From an uncultured Bacteroidota bacterium (GTDB lineage: Bacteria; Bacteroidota; Bacteroidia; Flavobacteriales; Flavobacteriaceae), in NCBI GenBank assembly GCA_902582405.1, contig CACHSA010000004.1:1-64000 (forward strand): 64,000 nt of DNA, read 5' to 3'. Position numbers and translations under genes: made by a program. Each line of letters opens with the position of its first letter. The first letter of the stretch is position 1. Below, piece after piece: positions 55,121 through 63,609 of this stretch. Below the pieces are notes generated by a model that was not told where the DNA came from, did no database searches, and worked only from the letters and a program-made list of their open reading frames with translations.

Positions 55121-55756
55121 TTACCGATTAATTGCCCATATTTTGCCTTTTGTAGCTTCATTTAAATCTAAACATCCTTTTTGTTGTCCTGGAACTGGAC
55201 TGTAAGACATGTGTTTTTTGGCTACTACTTCATTTCTAAAAAATCCAAAAAGTGCAATATCTTTTAATTTTGACAAAAACCCATAAATCATAACTTCATC
55301 AGATCTGATAAAATAGTTCTCACCTTTGGTTGAAATTGAATCAATATACATATCAATTTCTTCGTCTTGAGCTTCCTGCTGTTTTACAGGAACTCGTAAT
55401 GAATTTTCAATTAATTTAATTAATTCGAAGCCTTTTTTTTGAGCTAATAATTTATTTTTAAATATTCCAATTGATTTAAGAAAAAAAGAACGGTCTTCGT
55501 CAGTAGCAATTTTGTCAAAAAAAATATCTACAAAACTACTTAGGTTTAATGTTGAAGCCCCAGGAGAATCATTTGTCTCGGGTAAGTATATTTCCAAAAT
55601 TTTGGAAATGAGAGTAAAATCATTTTTATCAAAAAAATTTGGGATGTATTCATTTGTTTCATTTGAACATGATTGCAAAACACCGGTAATGGACGGTGAT
55701 AGTGTTACTATCCCAAAACCCTTTGTGATATTTATAAGTGCGCTTCTTCTTTTCAT
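55121..55756 (-). CDS. Gluconate 2-dehydrogenase subunit 3 family protein
   Basis: A 211-residue small subunit of a membrane-bound GMC-type dehydrogenase. The N-terminus has a twin-arginine pattern (MKRRSALINITKGFGI) and then VLQSC, a possible lipobox, so a folded complex would leave via Tat. ISKILEIYLPETNDSPGA is the family signature. It should help export and anchor the FAD subunit encoded 4 bases upstream, which has no signal of its own. The same pair occurs in glucoside 3-dehydrogenases. Confidence 0.88.
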   Translation of the reverse strand: MKRRSALINITKGFGIVTLSPSITGVLQSCSNETNEYIPNFFDKNDFTLISKILEIYLPETNDSPGASTLNLSSFVDIFFDKIATDEDRSFFLKSIGIFKNKLLAQKKGFELIKLIENSLRVPVKQQEAQDEEIDMYIDSISTKGENYFIRSDEVMIYGFLSKLKDIALFGFFRNEVVAKKHMSYSPVPGQQKGCLDLNEATKGKIWAINR

Positions 55757-55760
55757 ACCC

Positions 55761-57467
55761 TTATATATTCATTTTTTTCAGTTCTTGAACTGCATAATCT
55801 ACAGCTCTTGCTGTAATTGCCATGTAAGTAAGCGAGGGGTTTTGATTACCTGCTGAAGTCATGCAAGATCCATCTGTTACAAAAACGTTTTTGACATCAT
55901 GAAGTTGGTTAAATTTATTTAGGACGGATGTTTTAGGATCTTTACCCATTCTTGCAGTTCCCATCTCATGAATTCCATTGCCAATAGTATATAAATCGTT
56001 CATTTGTTTGATGTTTTTAAACCCAGCATTGTCCAGCATTTCGTATGCTTGAGCAATCATATCTTTTCTCATTTCGTGCTCATTTTCCCTAAGCTCAGCA
56101 CTGAAAGTTACAGTAGGTAAACCCCATTGATCAGTATTTTGATAATCTAAAAGCATTTTATTATCATGATAGGGCAGAATTTCACCAAATCCAGTTAATC
56201 CCATTGTCCACATACCTGGTCTTAAAATTTCTTGTTTAAACTCCGCTCCAAATGCCATTTCTTTCACATTTTTTTTCCAAGAATGATTCCCTCTTGAACC
56301 TCCTCCTTGATAACCGTAACCTCTCAAAAAGTTTTTTTGGTTTGTATCACCTCCTATATTTCTAAATCTTGGAATATAAATTCCATTTGGCCTTCTACCT
56401 GTAAAATATTTATCTTCAAACCCTTCAAACTCCGCGTTAGCTCCAACCTTAAAATGATGGTCCATTATGTTGTGTCCTAATTCTCCAGAAGAATTTCCCA
56501 TTCCTTCTGGAAAATATCTAGACTTAGATTGTAATAAAATAGATGTGGATGGAACAGTAGACGCACATAAAAAAATTATTTTGCTTTTGAATTCATAAGT
56601 TTTTTTTGAAACAGAATCAATAACACTAACTCCAGTGGCTTTTTTAGTATTTGCATCATATGTAATCTTATGGACAATGGAATTGGGTCTTAATGTCATA
56701 TTACCTGTAGCTTCAGCCATTGGAAGTGTTGATGAGTTACTACTGAAATATGCACCATATGGGCACCCTCTTCTACATCTGTTTCTAAACTGACAGTTTA
56801 CTCTTCCAAGTCCAGGCTTAGTACCTTCAGTAATATGAGCTACCCTCCCAATAGTTAACAATCTATCGTTATAGTTTTTAGCAATCGACTTTTTTAAGTA
56901 CTCTTCTACGCAATACAACTCCATTGGTTTTAAAAACTCACTATCTGGTAACTGAATAAGTCCCAACTTTTCTCCAGAAACACCTATGTGTTTTTCAACA
57001 TATGAATACCATCTAGCTAAATCATTGTACCTTATTGGCCAATCAACAGCAACTCCTTCCTTTGCATTGGCCTCAAAATCTATATCACTCCACCTGTATA
57101 CCTGTCTACCCCATGTAATTGATCGACCCCCAACATGATAACTTCTTATCCAGTCAAATGGTTTATCCTCATTGTAAGGATGTTTTTTATCATCAACAAA
57201 TAAGTGTGAGGAAGCTTCTGTTGTAGTATAATTTGTTCTGCTCTGTTTATTTTGATTTTCCCTTACTTTTCGAGTAATTGTGTTTTTTGCTGGAAAGTCC
57301 CAGGGGTCCATATTAGCAGTTTTATAATCTTTAGGGTGAGATATCATCCTCCCTCTTTCTAATACTAAAGTTTTAAGTCCTTTTTCAGTAAGCTCTTTAG
57401 CAGCCCAACCACCACTTATGCCGGTTCCAACAACTATTGCGTCGTATTTACTTTCAATATTCTCCAT
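55761..57467 (-). CDS. GMC oxidoreductase (FAD-dependent sugar/glycoside dehydrogenase, catalytic subunit)
   Basis: A 568-residue FAD enzyme. The dinucleotide motif is VVGTGISGG (about 12-20), and YHVGGRSITWGRQV (110-123) contacts the flavin. The C-terminal catalytic pair is His500 (IHEMGTARMG) and Asn543 (NQNPSL). Cys225, Cys231 and Cys235 in CQFRNRCRRGC have the C-x5-C-x3-C spacing of the [3Fe-4S] site known from bacterial FAD glucose dehydrogenase. Expected reaction: oxidation of a sugar hydroxyl (C-3 in glucoside 3-dehydrogenases), passing electrons to a cytochrome or cupredoxin. No signal peptide; it probably travels with the Tat-tagged subunit 3. Substrate is inferred only from neighbours. 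Confidence 0.92.
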   Translation of the reverse strand: MENIESKYDAIVVGTGISGGWAAKELTEKGLKTLVLERGRMISHPKDYKTANMDPWDFPAKNTITRKVRENQNKQSRTNYTTTEASSHLFVDDKKHPYNEDKPFDWIRSYHVGGRSITWGRQVYRWSDIDFEANAKEGVAVDWPIRYNDLARWYSYVEKHIGVSGEKLGLIQLPDSEFLKPMELYCVEEYLKKSIAKNYNDRLLTIGRVAHITEGTKPGLGRVNCQFRNRCRRGCPYGAYFSSNSSTLPMAEATGNMTLRPNSIVHKITYDANTKKATGVSVIDSVSKKTYEFKSKIIFLCASTVPSTSILLQSKSRYFPEGMGNSSGELGHNIMDHHFKVGANAEFEGFEDKYFTGRRPNGIYIPRFRNIGGDTNQKNFLRGYGYQGGGSRGNHSWKKNVKEMAFGAEFKQEILRPGMWTMGLTGFGEILPYHDNKMLLDYQNTDQWGLPTVTFSAELRENEHEMRKDMIAQAYEMLDNAGFKNIKQMNDLYTIGNGIHEMGTARMGKDPKTSVLNKFNQLHDVKNVFVTDGSCMTSAGNQNPSLTYMAITARAVDYAVQELKKMNI

Positions 57468-57609
57468 AAACCTTTAAAATTCTAACGCTTTGTCGTTTAA
57501 AATTAAATATTAATTATATAATGTGTATTTTTAAATAGTATATATTTTAATTTTAACAATATAATACAATATTTTTTAAAAGGTTTGTAAGTTTTAATCA
57601 TTTTTAATT
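57468..57609. promoter_or_regulatory. Divergent promoter region of the sugar-oxidation island
   Basis: A 142-base, extremely AT-rich gap between the starts of the GMC gene and the exported TIM-barrel gene. Promoters for both directions must lie here or nearby. I found only a 7-of-8 match to TAnnTTTG (TAAGTTTT, near 57587) on the plus strand, none on the minus strand, and no convincing operator palindrome. Confidence 0.35.
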
Positions 57610-58587
57610 ATGATAAGAAGAAGAGAATTTATCAATAGACAACTCAAATTGGGTGTAGGCTTTGCACTATTGTCAATATCCAGGAAAGGGTTTGGTTTTG
57701 ATGTAAATAATGAAATTAACCGTAAGTTATTTTTCAAACTTTCACTTGCCCAGTGGTCACTCAATAAGGGCATTCATTCCGGTGAATTTGATCCTTACGA
57801 TTTTGCTAAAACTGCTAAAGAACTTGGCTTTAGTGGTTTAGAATACGTCAATGCCCTTTACAGTGATGTGATGGATTCTAGAAATAAACAGCTAGCAATT
57901 AAAAAATTTATTAAAAAAAGCAATGATGCAGCTAAACGTAACAATATTCAAAACTTATTGATTATGATAGATAGTGAGGGTGATCTCGCTGCAGCCAGTG
58001 TTAGAAAAAGAAATACCGCTATAGAAAATCATAAAAAATGGATTGATGCTGCATCTCAAATGGGATGCCATTCTGTGAGGGTTAATTTATATGGTGTAGA
58101 ACAAAAAAGCAAGTGGATGGAATATTCCTCTTACAGCCTTTTAAGGCTTTCTGAATTTTCAAAAGATTTTAATATAAATGTGATTGTCGAAAATCATGGA
58201 AGCTTGTCCTCAAATGCTGAACTTTTGATGCAAGTAATTAATAATGTCAATCTCAAAAATTGTGGGACATTACCGGACTTTGGAAACTTTTGTATCAAAA
58301 GAGTTGAAGGTGACCTTTATGAATCTGAATGCGTTAAAGAATATGACAGGTATAGGGGAATTAAGGAAATGATGCCAAAAGCTTTTGCTGTTAGTGCAAA
58401 ATCAAATAGTTTTAATAATAAGGGGGATGAGGTATATACAGATTATTTAAAAATGCTTAAAATTGTAAAAGAATCTGGATATGATGGTTATATAGGAGTA
58501 GAATACGAGGGAACTGGATTATCAGAAATTGAAGGTATACTGGCTACAAAGAACTTGCTCATAAATAAAGGTAAATTGGTTACATAA
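57610..58587 (+). CDS. Exported sugar phosphate isomerase/epimerase-like TIM-barrel protein
   Basis: A 325-residue xylose-isomerase-like TIM barrel. The N-terminus MIRRREFINRQLKLGVGFALL is a Tat-like signal, so the protein should be periplasmic, unlike classical isomerases. Likely metal ligands are Glu194 (IVENHGS), Asp223 (LPDFGNF) and Glu298 (GVEYEG). The usual His of the HAKS loop appears as VSAKS. Members of this fold in 3-keto-sugar pathways carry out beta-elimination or hydration and not isomerisation. First gene of the plus-strand half of the island; the transporter follows after 5 bases. Confidence 0.85.
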   Translation: MIRRREFINRQLKLGVGFALLSISRKGFGFDVNNEINRKLFFKLSLAQWSLNKGIHSGEFDPYDFAKTAKELGFSGLEYVNALYSDVMDSRNKQLAIKKFIKKSNDAAKRNNIQNLLIMIDSEGDLAAASVRKRNTAIENHKKWIDAASQMGCHSVRVNLYGVEQKSKWMEYSSYSLLRLSEFSKDFNINVIVENHGSLSSNAELLMQVINNVNLKNCGTLPDFGNFCIKRVEGDLYESECVKEYDRYRGIKEMMPKAFAVSAKSNSFNNKGDEVYTDYLKMLKIVKESGYDGYIGVEYEGTGLSEIEGILATKNLLINKGKLVT

Positions 58588-58592
58588 AACAT

Positions 58593-59801
58593 ATGAATTC
58601 CAAAATTAAAATACAACTCTCTTTTATGATGTTCCTTGAATTTTTTATTTGGGGGGGATGGTTTGTGACTATGGGAACATTTTTGTCTCAAAATTTTAGT
58701 GCTAGTGGATCGCAACTTGCTCAAGCCTATGAAACGCAATCCATTGGGGCCATAATTGCACCTTTTATTATTGGGCTAGTGGCCGATCGTTACTTTTCCG
58801 CACAAAAAATTCTTGGATTTCTACATATAATTGGAGCATTTCTATTATTCCAGGCAGGGATTCAAAATGATTTTTTATCCTTTTATCCCTTTATTTTTCT
58901 TTATATGGTATTGTATATGCCCACATTAGCTTTGGTTAACTCAGTAGCATTTAGGCAAATGAAAGATCCTTCAAAAGAATTTCCACCTATAAGAGTTTTT
59001 GGGACTGTCGGATGGATTATCGCGGGTCTTACAATTGGATTTCTAGGGTGGGAATCACAAAGAATTTTAGAAAACACTTTTTTTCTAACAGCGGCCGCTT
59101 CGCTCATTTTAGGAATTTTCAGTTTTACTTTGCCCCACACTCCACCAACAGCTGATAAAGAGAATCTAAGTATAAGTAAAATATTAGGATTAGATGCTCT
59201 TTCACTTTTGAAAAATAAAAAGTATTTGATCTTTTTTGTATCGTCAATACTAATATGCATACCGCTAGCTTTTTATTATCAACACGCCAATCAGTTTTTA
59301 AATGAAATTGGTATGTCAAAAGCTGCAGCAGTTATGAGCCTAGGTCAAATTTCAGAAGCCTTATTTATTCTATTATTACCAGTTTTTTTAAAAAGATATG
59401 GAATCAAAACTACCCTTGTTGTCGGAATGATTGCTTGGGTTTCAAGGTATATCCTTTTTGCTTACGGAGATGTTGGAGGGGGAATTTGGATGTTGATTTT
59501 AGGTGTGATTTTACACGGGATATGTTATGATTTCTTTTTTGTTTCCGGTCAGATTTATACCGATTTTAAGGCTGGAAGTCAATTTAAAAGCTCGGCACAA
59601 GGACTTATAACTCTTGCCACGTATGGTCTTGGTATGCTTGTTGGTTTCAGAATAGCTGGAAAAATTACCGATCTTTACTCAATAGGTTCATCTCATGATT
59701 GGACTCAAATTTGGTTAATTCCCTCTGGATTTGCATTTATTGTGTTGATTTTTTTTATTCTAACTTTTAAAGACGAAAAAATAAAATTAGAAAATGAGTA
59801 A
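58593..59801 (+). CDS. MFS transporter, NupG/nucleoside:H+ symporter-like
   Basis: A 402-residue inner-membrane carrier with twelve transmembrane helices. The N-terminal QLSFMMFLEFFIWGGWFVTMGTFL and FVSGQIYTDFKAGSQFKSSAQGL near the C-terminus match the nucleoside:H+ symporter family. In Bacteroidota such carriers often sit with Gfo/Idh/MocA genes and probably import oxidised sugars or glycosides. The 3' end overlaps the next gene by 8 bases. Confidence 0.87.
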   Translation: MNSKIKIQLSFMMFLEFFIWGGWFVTMGTFLSQNFSASGSQLAQAYETQSIGAIIAPFIIGLVADRYFSAQKILGFLHIIGAFLLFQAGIQNDFLSFYPFIFLYMVLYMPTLALVNSVAFRQMKDPSKEFPPIRVFGTVGWIIAGLTIGFLGWESQRILENTFFLTAAASLILGIFSFTLPHTPPTADKENLSISKILGLDALSLLKNKKYLIFFVSSILICIPLAFYYQHANQFLNEIGMSKAAAVMSLGQISEALFILLLPVFLKRYGIKTTLVVGMIAWVSRYILFAYGDVGGGIWMLILGVILHGICYDFFFVSGQIYTDFKAGSQFKSSAQGLITLATYGLGMLVGFRIAGKITDLYSIGSSHDWTQIWLIPSGFAFIVLIFFILTFKDEKIKLENE

Positions 59802-60936
59802 AATGCGTCTAGGTATACTTGGAGGTGGCGGGGATTCACTTATCGGGATTGTTCATAGAATTGCATCTGGAATGTTCGATGAATTTGAATTAGTAGGTGG
59901 TTGTTTTAATCCAGACCCAATTGAAAACAAGGCTTTTGGTAAAAAAATAGGAATCAAGGAGAAAAGAGTCTACGAAAATCTTGAATCTTTGATAGAGACT
60001 GAACTTTCTCTATCAAAAAGCGAGAGAATTCAAGTTGTTTCTGTGTTAACACCGAACTTTCTACATTATCCTATGGCTAAAAAACTGATTCAAAATAACT
60101 TCAACGTAATATGTGAAAAACCATTAACAACTACTTATTCTGAAGCCCAGGAATTAGAATTAGAGGTGAAAAAGAAAGACCTTGTTTTTGCAGTAACCTA
60201 CACCTATACGGGATATCCAATTGTTAGAGAAATGAAGCAAATGATCAAAGATGGAGCGATTGGAAAAATCCAAAAAATTGATTTGCAATATTATCAAGGG
60301 TGGATTAATCCAATAATTAAAGATCCTGAACTTAGAAAAACAGTTTGGAGACTAGATCCCAACAAAGGAGGGCTAAGTTGCTGCATCGGTGACATTGGAA
60401 CTCACGCCTTTAATATGGCGGAGTTTCTAACAGGTATGAGAATTGATAAAATTCTTGCTGACTTGAATTATCTTTACCCCGATAATGAAATGGATGTTGA
60501 CGGTACGATACTTGTCCGTTTTTCAGAATATTGCAAAGGAGTAATAAGAGCATCCCAAATTGCTACTGCAGAGGAAAATAGTTTTACAGTTCAAATTTAT
60601 GGAGAAAATGGTTGTTTTAAATGGAACCAAGAAAACCCTAATTATCTTTACCACCTTATGGAGGGGAAACCAATACAAATTTTAAAACCTGGGAATCCAT
60701 ATTTATCTACGTTCTCATTAAAATCTTCGAAATTACCACCCGGACATCCAGAGGGGTTTTTCGATGCTATGGGGAACATATACAACGGAGTGGCAAAAGC
60801 TTTAAACGAGGGTGAAATAAGTGATGGATCGTATCCATCAATTAATGAAGGAGTGAGAGGGATGATGTTTATTGAAAAAGTTTTGGAGTCAAATAAGAAT
60901 GGAAATAAGTGGATTAAACTAGATCAAAATTTATGA
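59794..60936 (+). CDS. Gfo/Idh/MocA-family NAD(P)-dependent oxidoreductase
   Basis: A 380-residue cytoplasmic enzyme. The N-terminal Rossmann motif is LGILGGGGDSLIG, the lysine motif is CEKPL (Glu108, Lys109, Pro110), and the catalytic Asp200/His204 are in CCIGDIGTHAFN. These are the residues for hydride transfer at a sugar hydroxyl or keto carbon. In this operon it could reduce a 3-keto sugar back to the normal sugar. The ATG at 59794 overlaps the transporter gene; the ATG at 59803 (MRLGILGGGG) right after the stop is an alternative start. Confidence 0.92.
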   Translation: MSKMRLGILGGGGDSLIGIVHRIASGMFDEFELVGGCFNPDPIENKAFGKKIGIKEKRVYENLESLIETELSLSKSERIQVVSVLTPNFLHYPMAKKLIQNNFNVICEKPLTTTYSEAQELELEVKKKDLVFAVTYTYTGYPIVREMKQMIKDGAIGKIQKIDLQYYQGWINPIIKDPELRKTVWRLDPNKGGLSCCIGDIGTHAFNMAEFLTGMRIDKILADLNYLYPDNEMDVDGTILVRFSEYCKGVIRASQIATAEENSFTVQIYGENGCFKWNQENPNYLYHLMEGKPIQILKPGNPYLSTFSLKSSKLPPGHPEGFFDAMGNIYNGVAKALNEGEISDGSYPSINEGVRGMMFIEKVLESNKNGNKWIKLDQNL

Positions 60937-61985
60937 AAACAATTAAAGGTCCAGCTATTTTTTTAGCCCAATTTATAGATAACAAACCACCATTCAATTC
61001 TCTTGACGGATTATGTGAGTGGGCATCCAGTCTAGGTTACAAAGGGATACAAATTCCAACTTTAGATAAATGGCTCTTCGATTTAGATAAAGCTTCTTCT
61101 AGTAAAACCTATTGTGATGAGTATAAAGCAAGGATAAATTCCTTTGGCCTTGAGATTACTGAACTATCAACACATCTACAAGGGCAACTTGTAGCAGTAC
61201 ATCCAGCTTATGATTTAATGTTTGATAATTTTGCACCCAAAGAGTTGAGAAATAAGCCTAAAGAAAGAACTAAATGGGCAATTGAACAAGTCAAAAAAGC
61301 CGCAATAGCTAGTTCAAATCTTGGAATCAAATCTCATGCAACCTTTAGTGGTGCGCTTCTGTGGCCTTATTGGCATCCATGGCCTCAACAACCTAAAGGA
61401 CTTATTAAAGCTGGATTTGAAGAATTAGCAAAAAGATGGGTTCCAATATTAGACGTATTTGAAGATAATGGTGTGAATGCTTGCTTTGAAGTTCATCCTG
61501 GTGAAGACATTCACGATGGAGAAACATTTGAAATGTTTTTAAAAGCTTCAAATAACCACAAAAGAGCTAACATCCTTTATGACCCAAGCCATTTTGTTTT
61601 ACAACAACTTGATTACATCACCTATATTGATCATTATCATGAATTTATTAAAGCTTTTCATGTTAAAGACTCTGAGTTTAAACCTAATGGAAAAAAAGGG
61701 GCATATGGTGGTTATGGAACATGGAAAGATAGAGCTGGAAGATACAGATCACCTGGTGACGGTCAAATTGATTTCAAAACAATATTTACCAAGCTTACTG
61801 AATACGGATGTGATGTTTGGGCTGTGATGGAATGGGAATGTTGCGTTAAAAGCCCTGAACAAGGTGCGAGAGAAGGAGTAAAATTTATAGAAAACCACAT
61901 TATTGACGCTACCCAGAAAGTATTTGATGATTTTGCAGGAGGTCATACAGACAAAAAACAAATTAATAAAATATTAAATATTTAA
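60933..61985 (+). CDS. Cytoplasmic sugar phosphate isomerase/epimerase-like TIM-barrel protein
   Basis: A 350-residue xylose-isomerase-like TIM barrel with no signal peptide. Metal-site candidates are in CFEVHPGEDIHDG, YDPSHFVLQQ, FHVKDSEF and MEWECC. The aromatic loops (WPYWHPWPQQPKG) suggest a sugar-binding pocket. It overlaps the Gfo/Idh/MocA gene by 4 bases (ATGA). This pairing recurs in bacterial keto-sugar pathways, where the barrel enzyme eliminates or hydrates the oxidised sugar. Confidence 0.9.
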   Translation: MKTIKGPAIFLAQFIDNKPPFNSLDGLCEWASSLGYKGIQIPTLDKWLFDLDKASSSKTYCDEYKARINSFGLEITELSTHLQGQLVAVHPAYDLMFDNFAPKELRNKPKERTKWAIEQVKKAAIASSNLGIKSHATFSGALLWPYWHPWPQQPKGLIKAGFEELAKRWVPILDVFEDNGVNACFEVHPGEDIHDGETFEMFLKASNNHKRANILYDPSHFVLQQLDYITYIDHYHEFIKAFHVKDSEFKPNGKKGAYGGYGTWKDRAGRYRSPGDGQIDFKTIFTKLTEYGCDVWAVMEWECCVKSPEQGAREGVKFIENHIIDATQKVFDDFAGGHTDKKQINKILNI

Positions 61986-61986
61986 A

Positions 61987-62739
61987 ATGAATAAATTAAT
62001 TTATATAATAGTCTTGAACTTTGTAATATGCTCATGCTCGGGACAAACTAAAAAAGAAGAAAAAAAATCAGTAGATTCTCAAAAAGATGAATGGATTTCA
62101 CTCTTTGATGGAAAAACAACGAATGGATGGCACTACTATAATGGAGGTAAAATAGGAGACGAATGGCAGGTTAAAGACGGTACAATGACTTTTGACCCAA
62201 GGAATAAAAAAGAAGGTCAGTATTCAGATATAGTTACAGACGAAAGTTTTACTAATTTCATTTTATCTATTGAGTGGAAAATTGCAGAATGTGGAAATAG
62301 TGGTCTTTTTTGGGGTGTTCAAGAAGATAAGAAATTTAGTTCTCCATACCTCACTGGTCCAGAAATACAAATTCTTGATAATGAGAGGCATTCCGATGCC
62401 TTCATGAAACCAAAATATCATCAGGCAGGAGCATTATATGACATAGTTCAGCCCTCAAAGGATGTATGTAACCCAGCTGGCGAATGGAATCACTTTCTTC
62501 TCACTGTTAATCACGAAATCAATAATGCTAATGTTAAGCTGAATGGAACTGAGATTATTTCATTTCCAATAAATGGACCAGAATGGGAACAACTTATTTC
62601 CACATGCAAATTTAGAGATAAAAGTACATACAATTATACAGAGGCTCCTGAATTTGGAAAGTTTAAAACCGGAAAAATTGGACTACAGGATCACAGTGAT
62701 AGAGTTTCATTTAGAAATATTAAAATAAAAAGACTTTAG
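61987..62739 (+). CDS. DUF1080 lipoprotein (3-keto-disaccharide hydrolase family)
   Basis: A 250-residue lipoprotein: the signal ends near FVICSCSG, with Cys16 or Cys18 as the lipidated residue. The mature part is a single concanavalin-like DUF1080 domain, with the opening WISLFDGKTTNGWH, GDEWQVKDGTM, FILSIEWKIAECGNSGLFWGV, GPEIQILDN and the final GKIGLQDHSDRVSFRNIKIK. DUF1080 proteins are reported to cleave 3-keto-glycosides, which agrees with the dehydrogenase of the same island. It follows the TIM-barrel gene by one base. Confidence 0.92.
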   Translation: MNKLIYIIVLNFVICSCSGQTKKEEKKSVDSQKDEWISLFDGKTTNGWHYYNGGKIGDEWQVKDGTMTFDPRNKKEGQYSDIVTDESFTNFILSIEWKIAECGNSGLFWGVQEDKKFSSPYLTGPEIQILDNERHSDAFMKPKYHQAGALYDIVQPSKDVCNPAGEWNHFLLTVNHEINNANVKLNGTEIISFPINGPEWEQLISTCKFRDKSTYNYTEAPEFGKFKTGKIGLQDHSDRVSFRNIKIKRL

Positions 62740-62748
62740 AATAAAGAT

Positions 62749-63606
62749 ATGATTGTCTCTATGACGGGATTTGGCAAATCAGAGACCAAATTCCAGAGAA
62801 AAAAAATAATTGGAGAAATAAGATCGTTAAATAGTAAAAATATTGATCTTAATTTACGCATACCAAACAGGTACAGAGAAGTTGAATCTAAAATTAGAAC
62901 AAAAATTAATGGAGAATTATCAAGAGGGAAAATTGATTTACTAATAAGCATTGACCTCCAAGATGAAGACAAAATATCATCTCTTAATTTCACTGTTATA
63001 AAAAAGTACATTAATGAATTAAAAAAAATATCCGATACCTCTGAATCGGATCTTCTTAAAATGGCAATTAGACTACCTGATTCTATCAAAATTGAAAAAG
63101 AGAATATATCAAAAGAAGAAAAAAAAGTACTATTTAAAATTATTGATAATGCGATTATAAAATTAAATCAGTACAGAATTTCTGAAGGAAAGTCAATGGA
63201 GAAAGATTTCAAAAGTAGGATTAGTATTATTAATAACTTGATCAAGAGTGTGGATAAGTTGGCACCAAAAAGAAAACAAAAAATTAGAAAGAAGATTGAA
63301 GATCTATCTAAACAAAATTTGAAAGAAATCGACAATAAAAGAATGGAACAGGAAATTTTTTACTTCATTGAAAAACTCGACATAAACGAGGAAATAGTTC
63401 GACTAAAAAGCAACTTGAAATATTTTGAGAAAATAATGAATAAAAAGAGTCCAAACGGGAAAAAACTAACTTTTATTTCGCAGGAAATTGGAAGAGAAAT
63501 TAATACTCTGGGCTCAAAAGCCAATGACGAAAAACTTCAAAAAATAGTTGTGGAAATGAAAGATGAGTTGGAAAAGATAAAAGAACAACTTTTAAATGTA
63601 CTTTAA
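62749..63606 (+). CDS. yicC: YicC-family endoribonuclease
   Basis: A 285-residue protein with the conserved start MIVSMTGFGKSE and the end KLTFISQEIGREINTLGSKANDEK. The E. coli member is an endoribonuclease. The middle part is helical and charged. The gene order yicC-gmk is standard in Bacteroidota. It begins 9 bases after the DUF1080 gene, so the sugar island may run straight into this housekeeping pair. Confidence 0.93.
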   Translation: MIVSMTGFGKSETKFQRKKIIGEIRSLNSKNIDLNLRIPNRYREVESKIRTKINGELSRGKIDLLISIDLQDEDKISSLNFTVIKKYINELKKISDTSESDLLKMAIRLPDSIKIEKENISKEEKKVLFKIIDNAIIKLNQYRISEGKSMEKDFKSRISIINNLIKSVDKLAPKRKQKIRKKIEDLSKQNLKEIDNKRMEQEIFYFIEKLDINEEIVRLKSNLKYFEKIMNKKSPNGKKLTFISQEIGREINTLGSKANDEKLQKIVVEMKDELEKIKEQLLNVL

Positions 63607-63609
63607 AAA

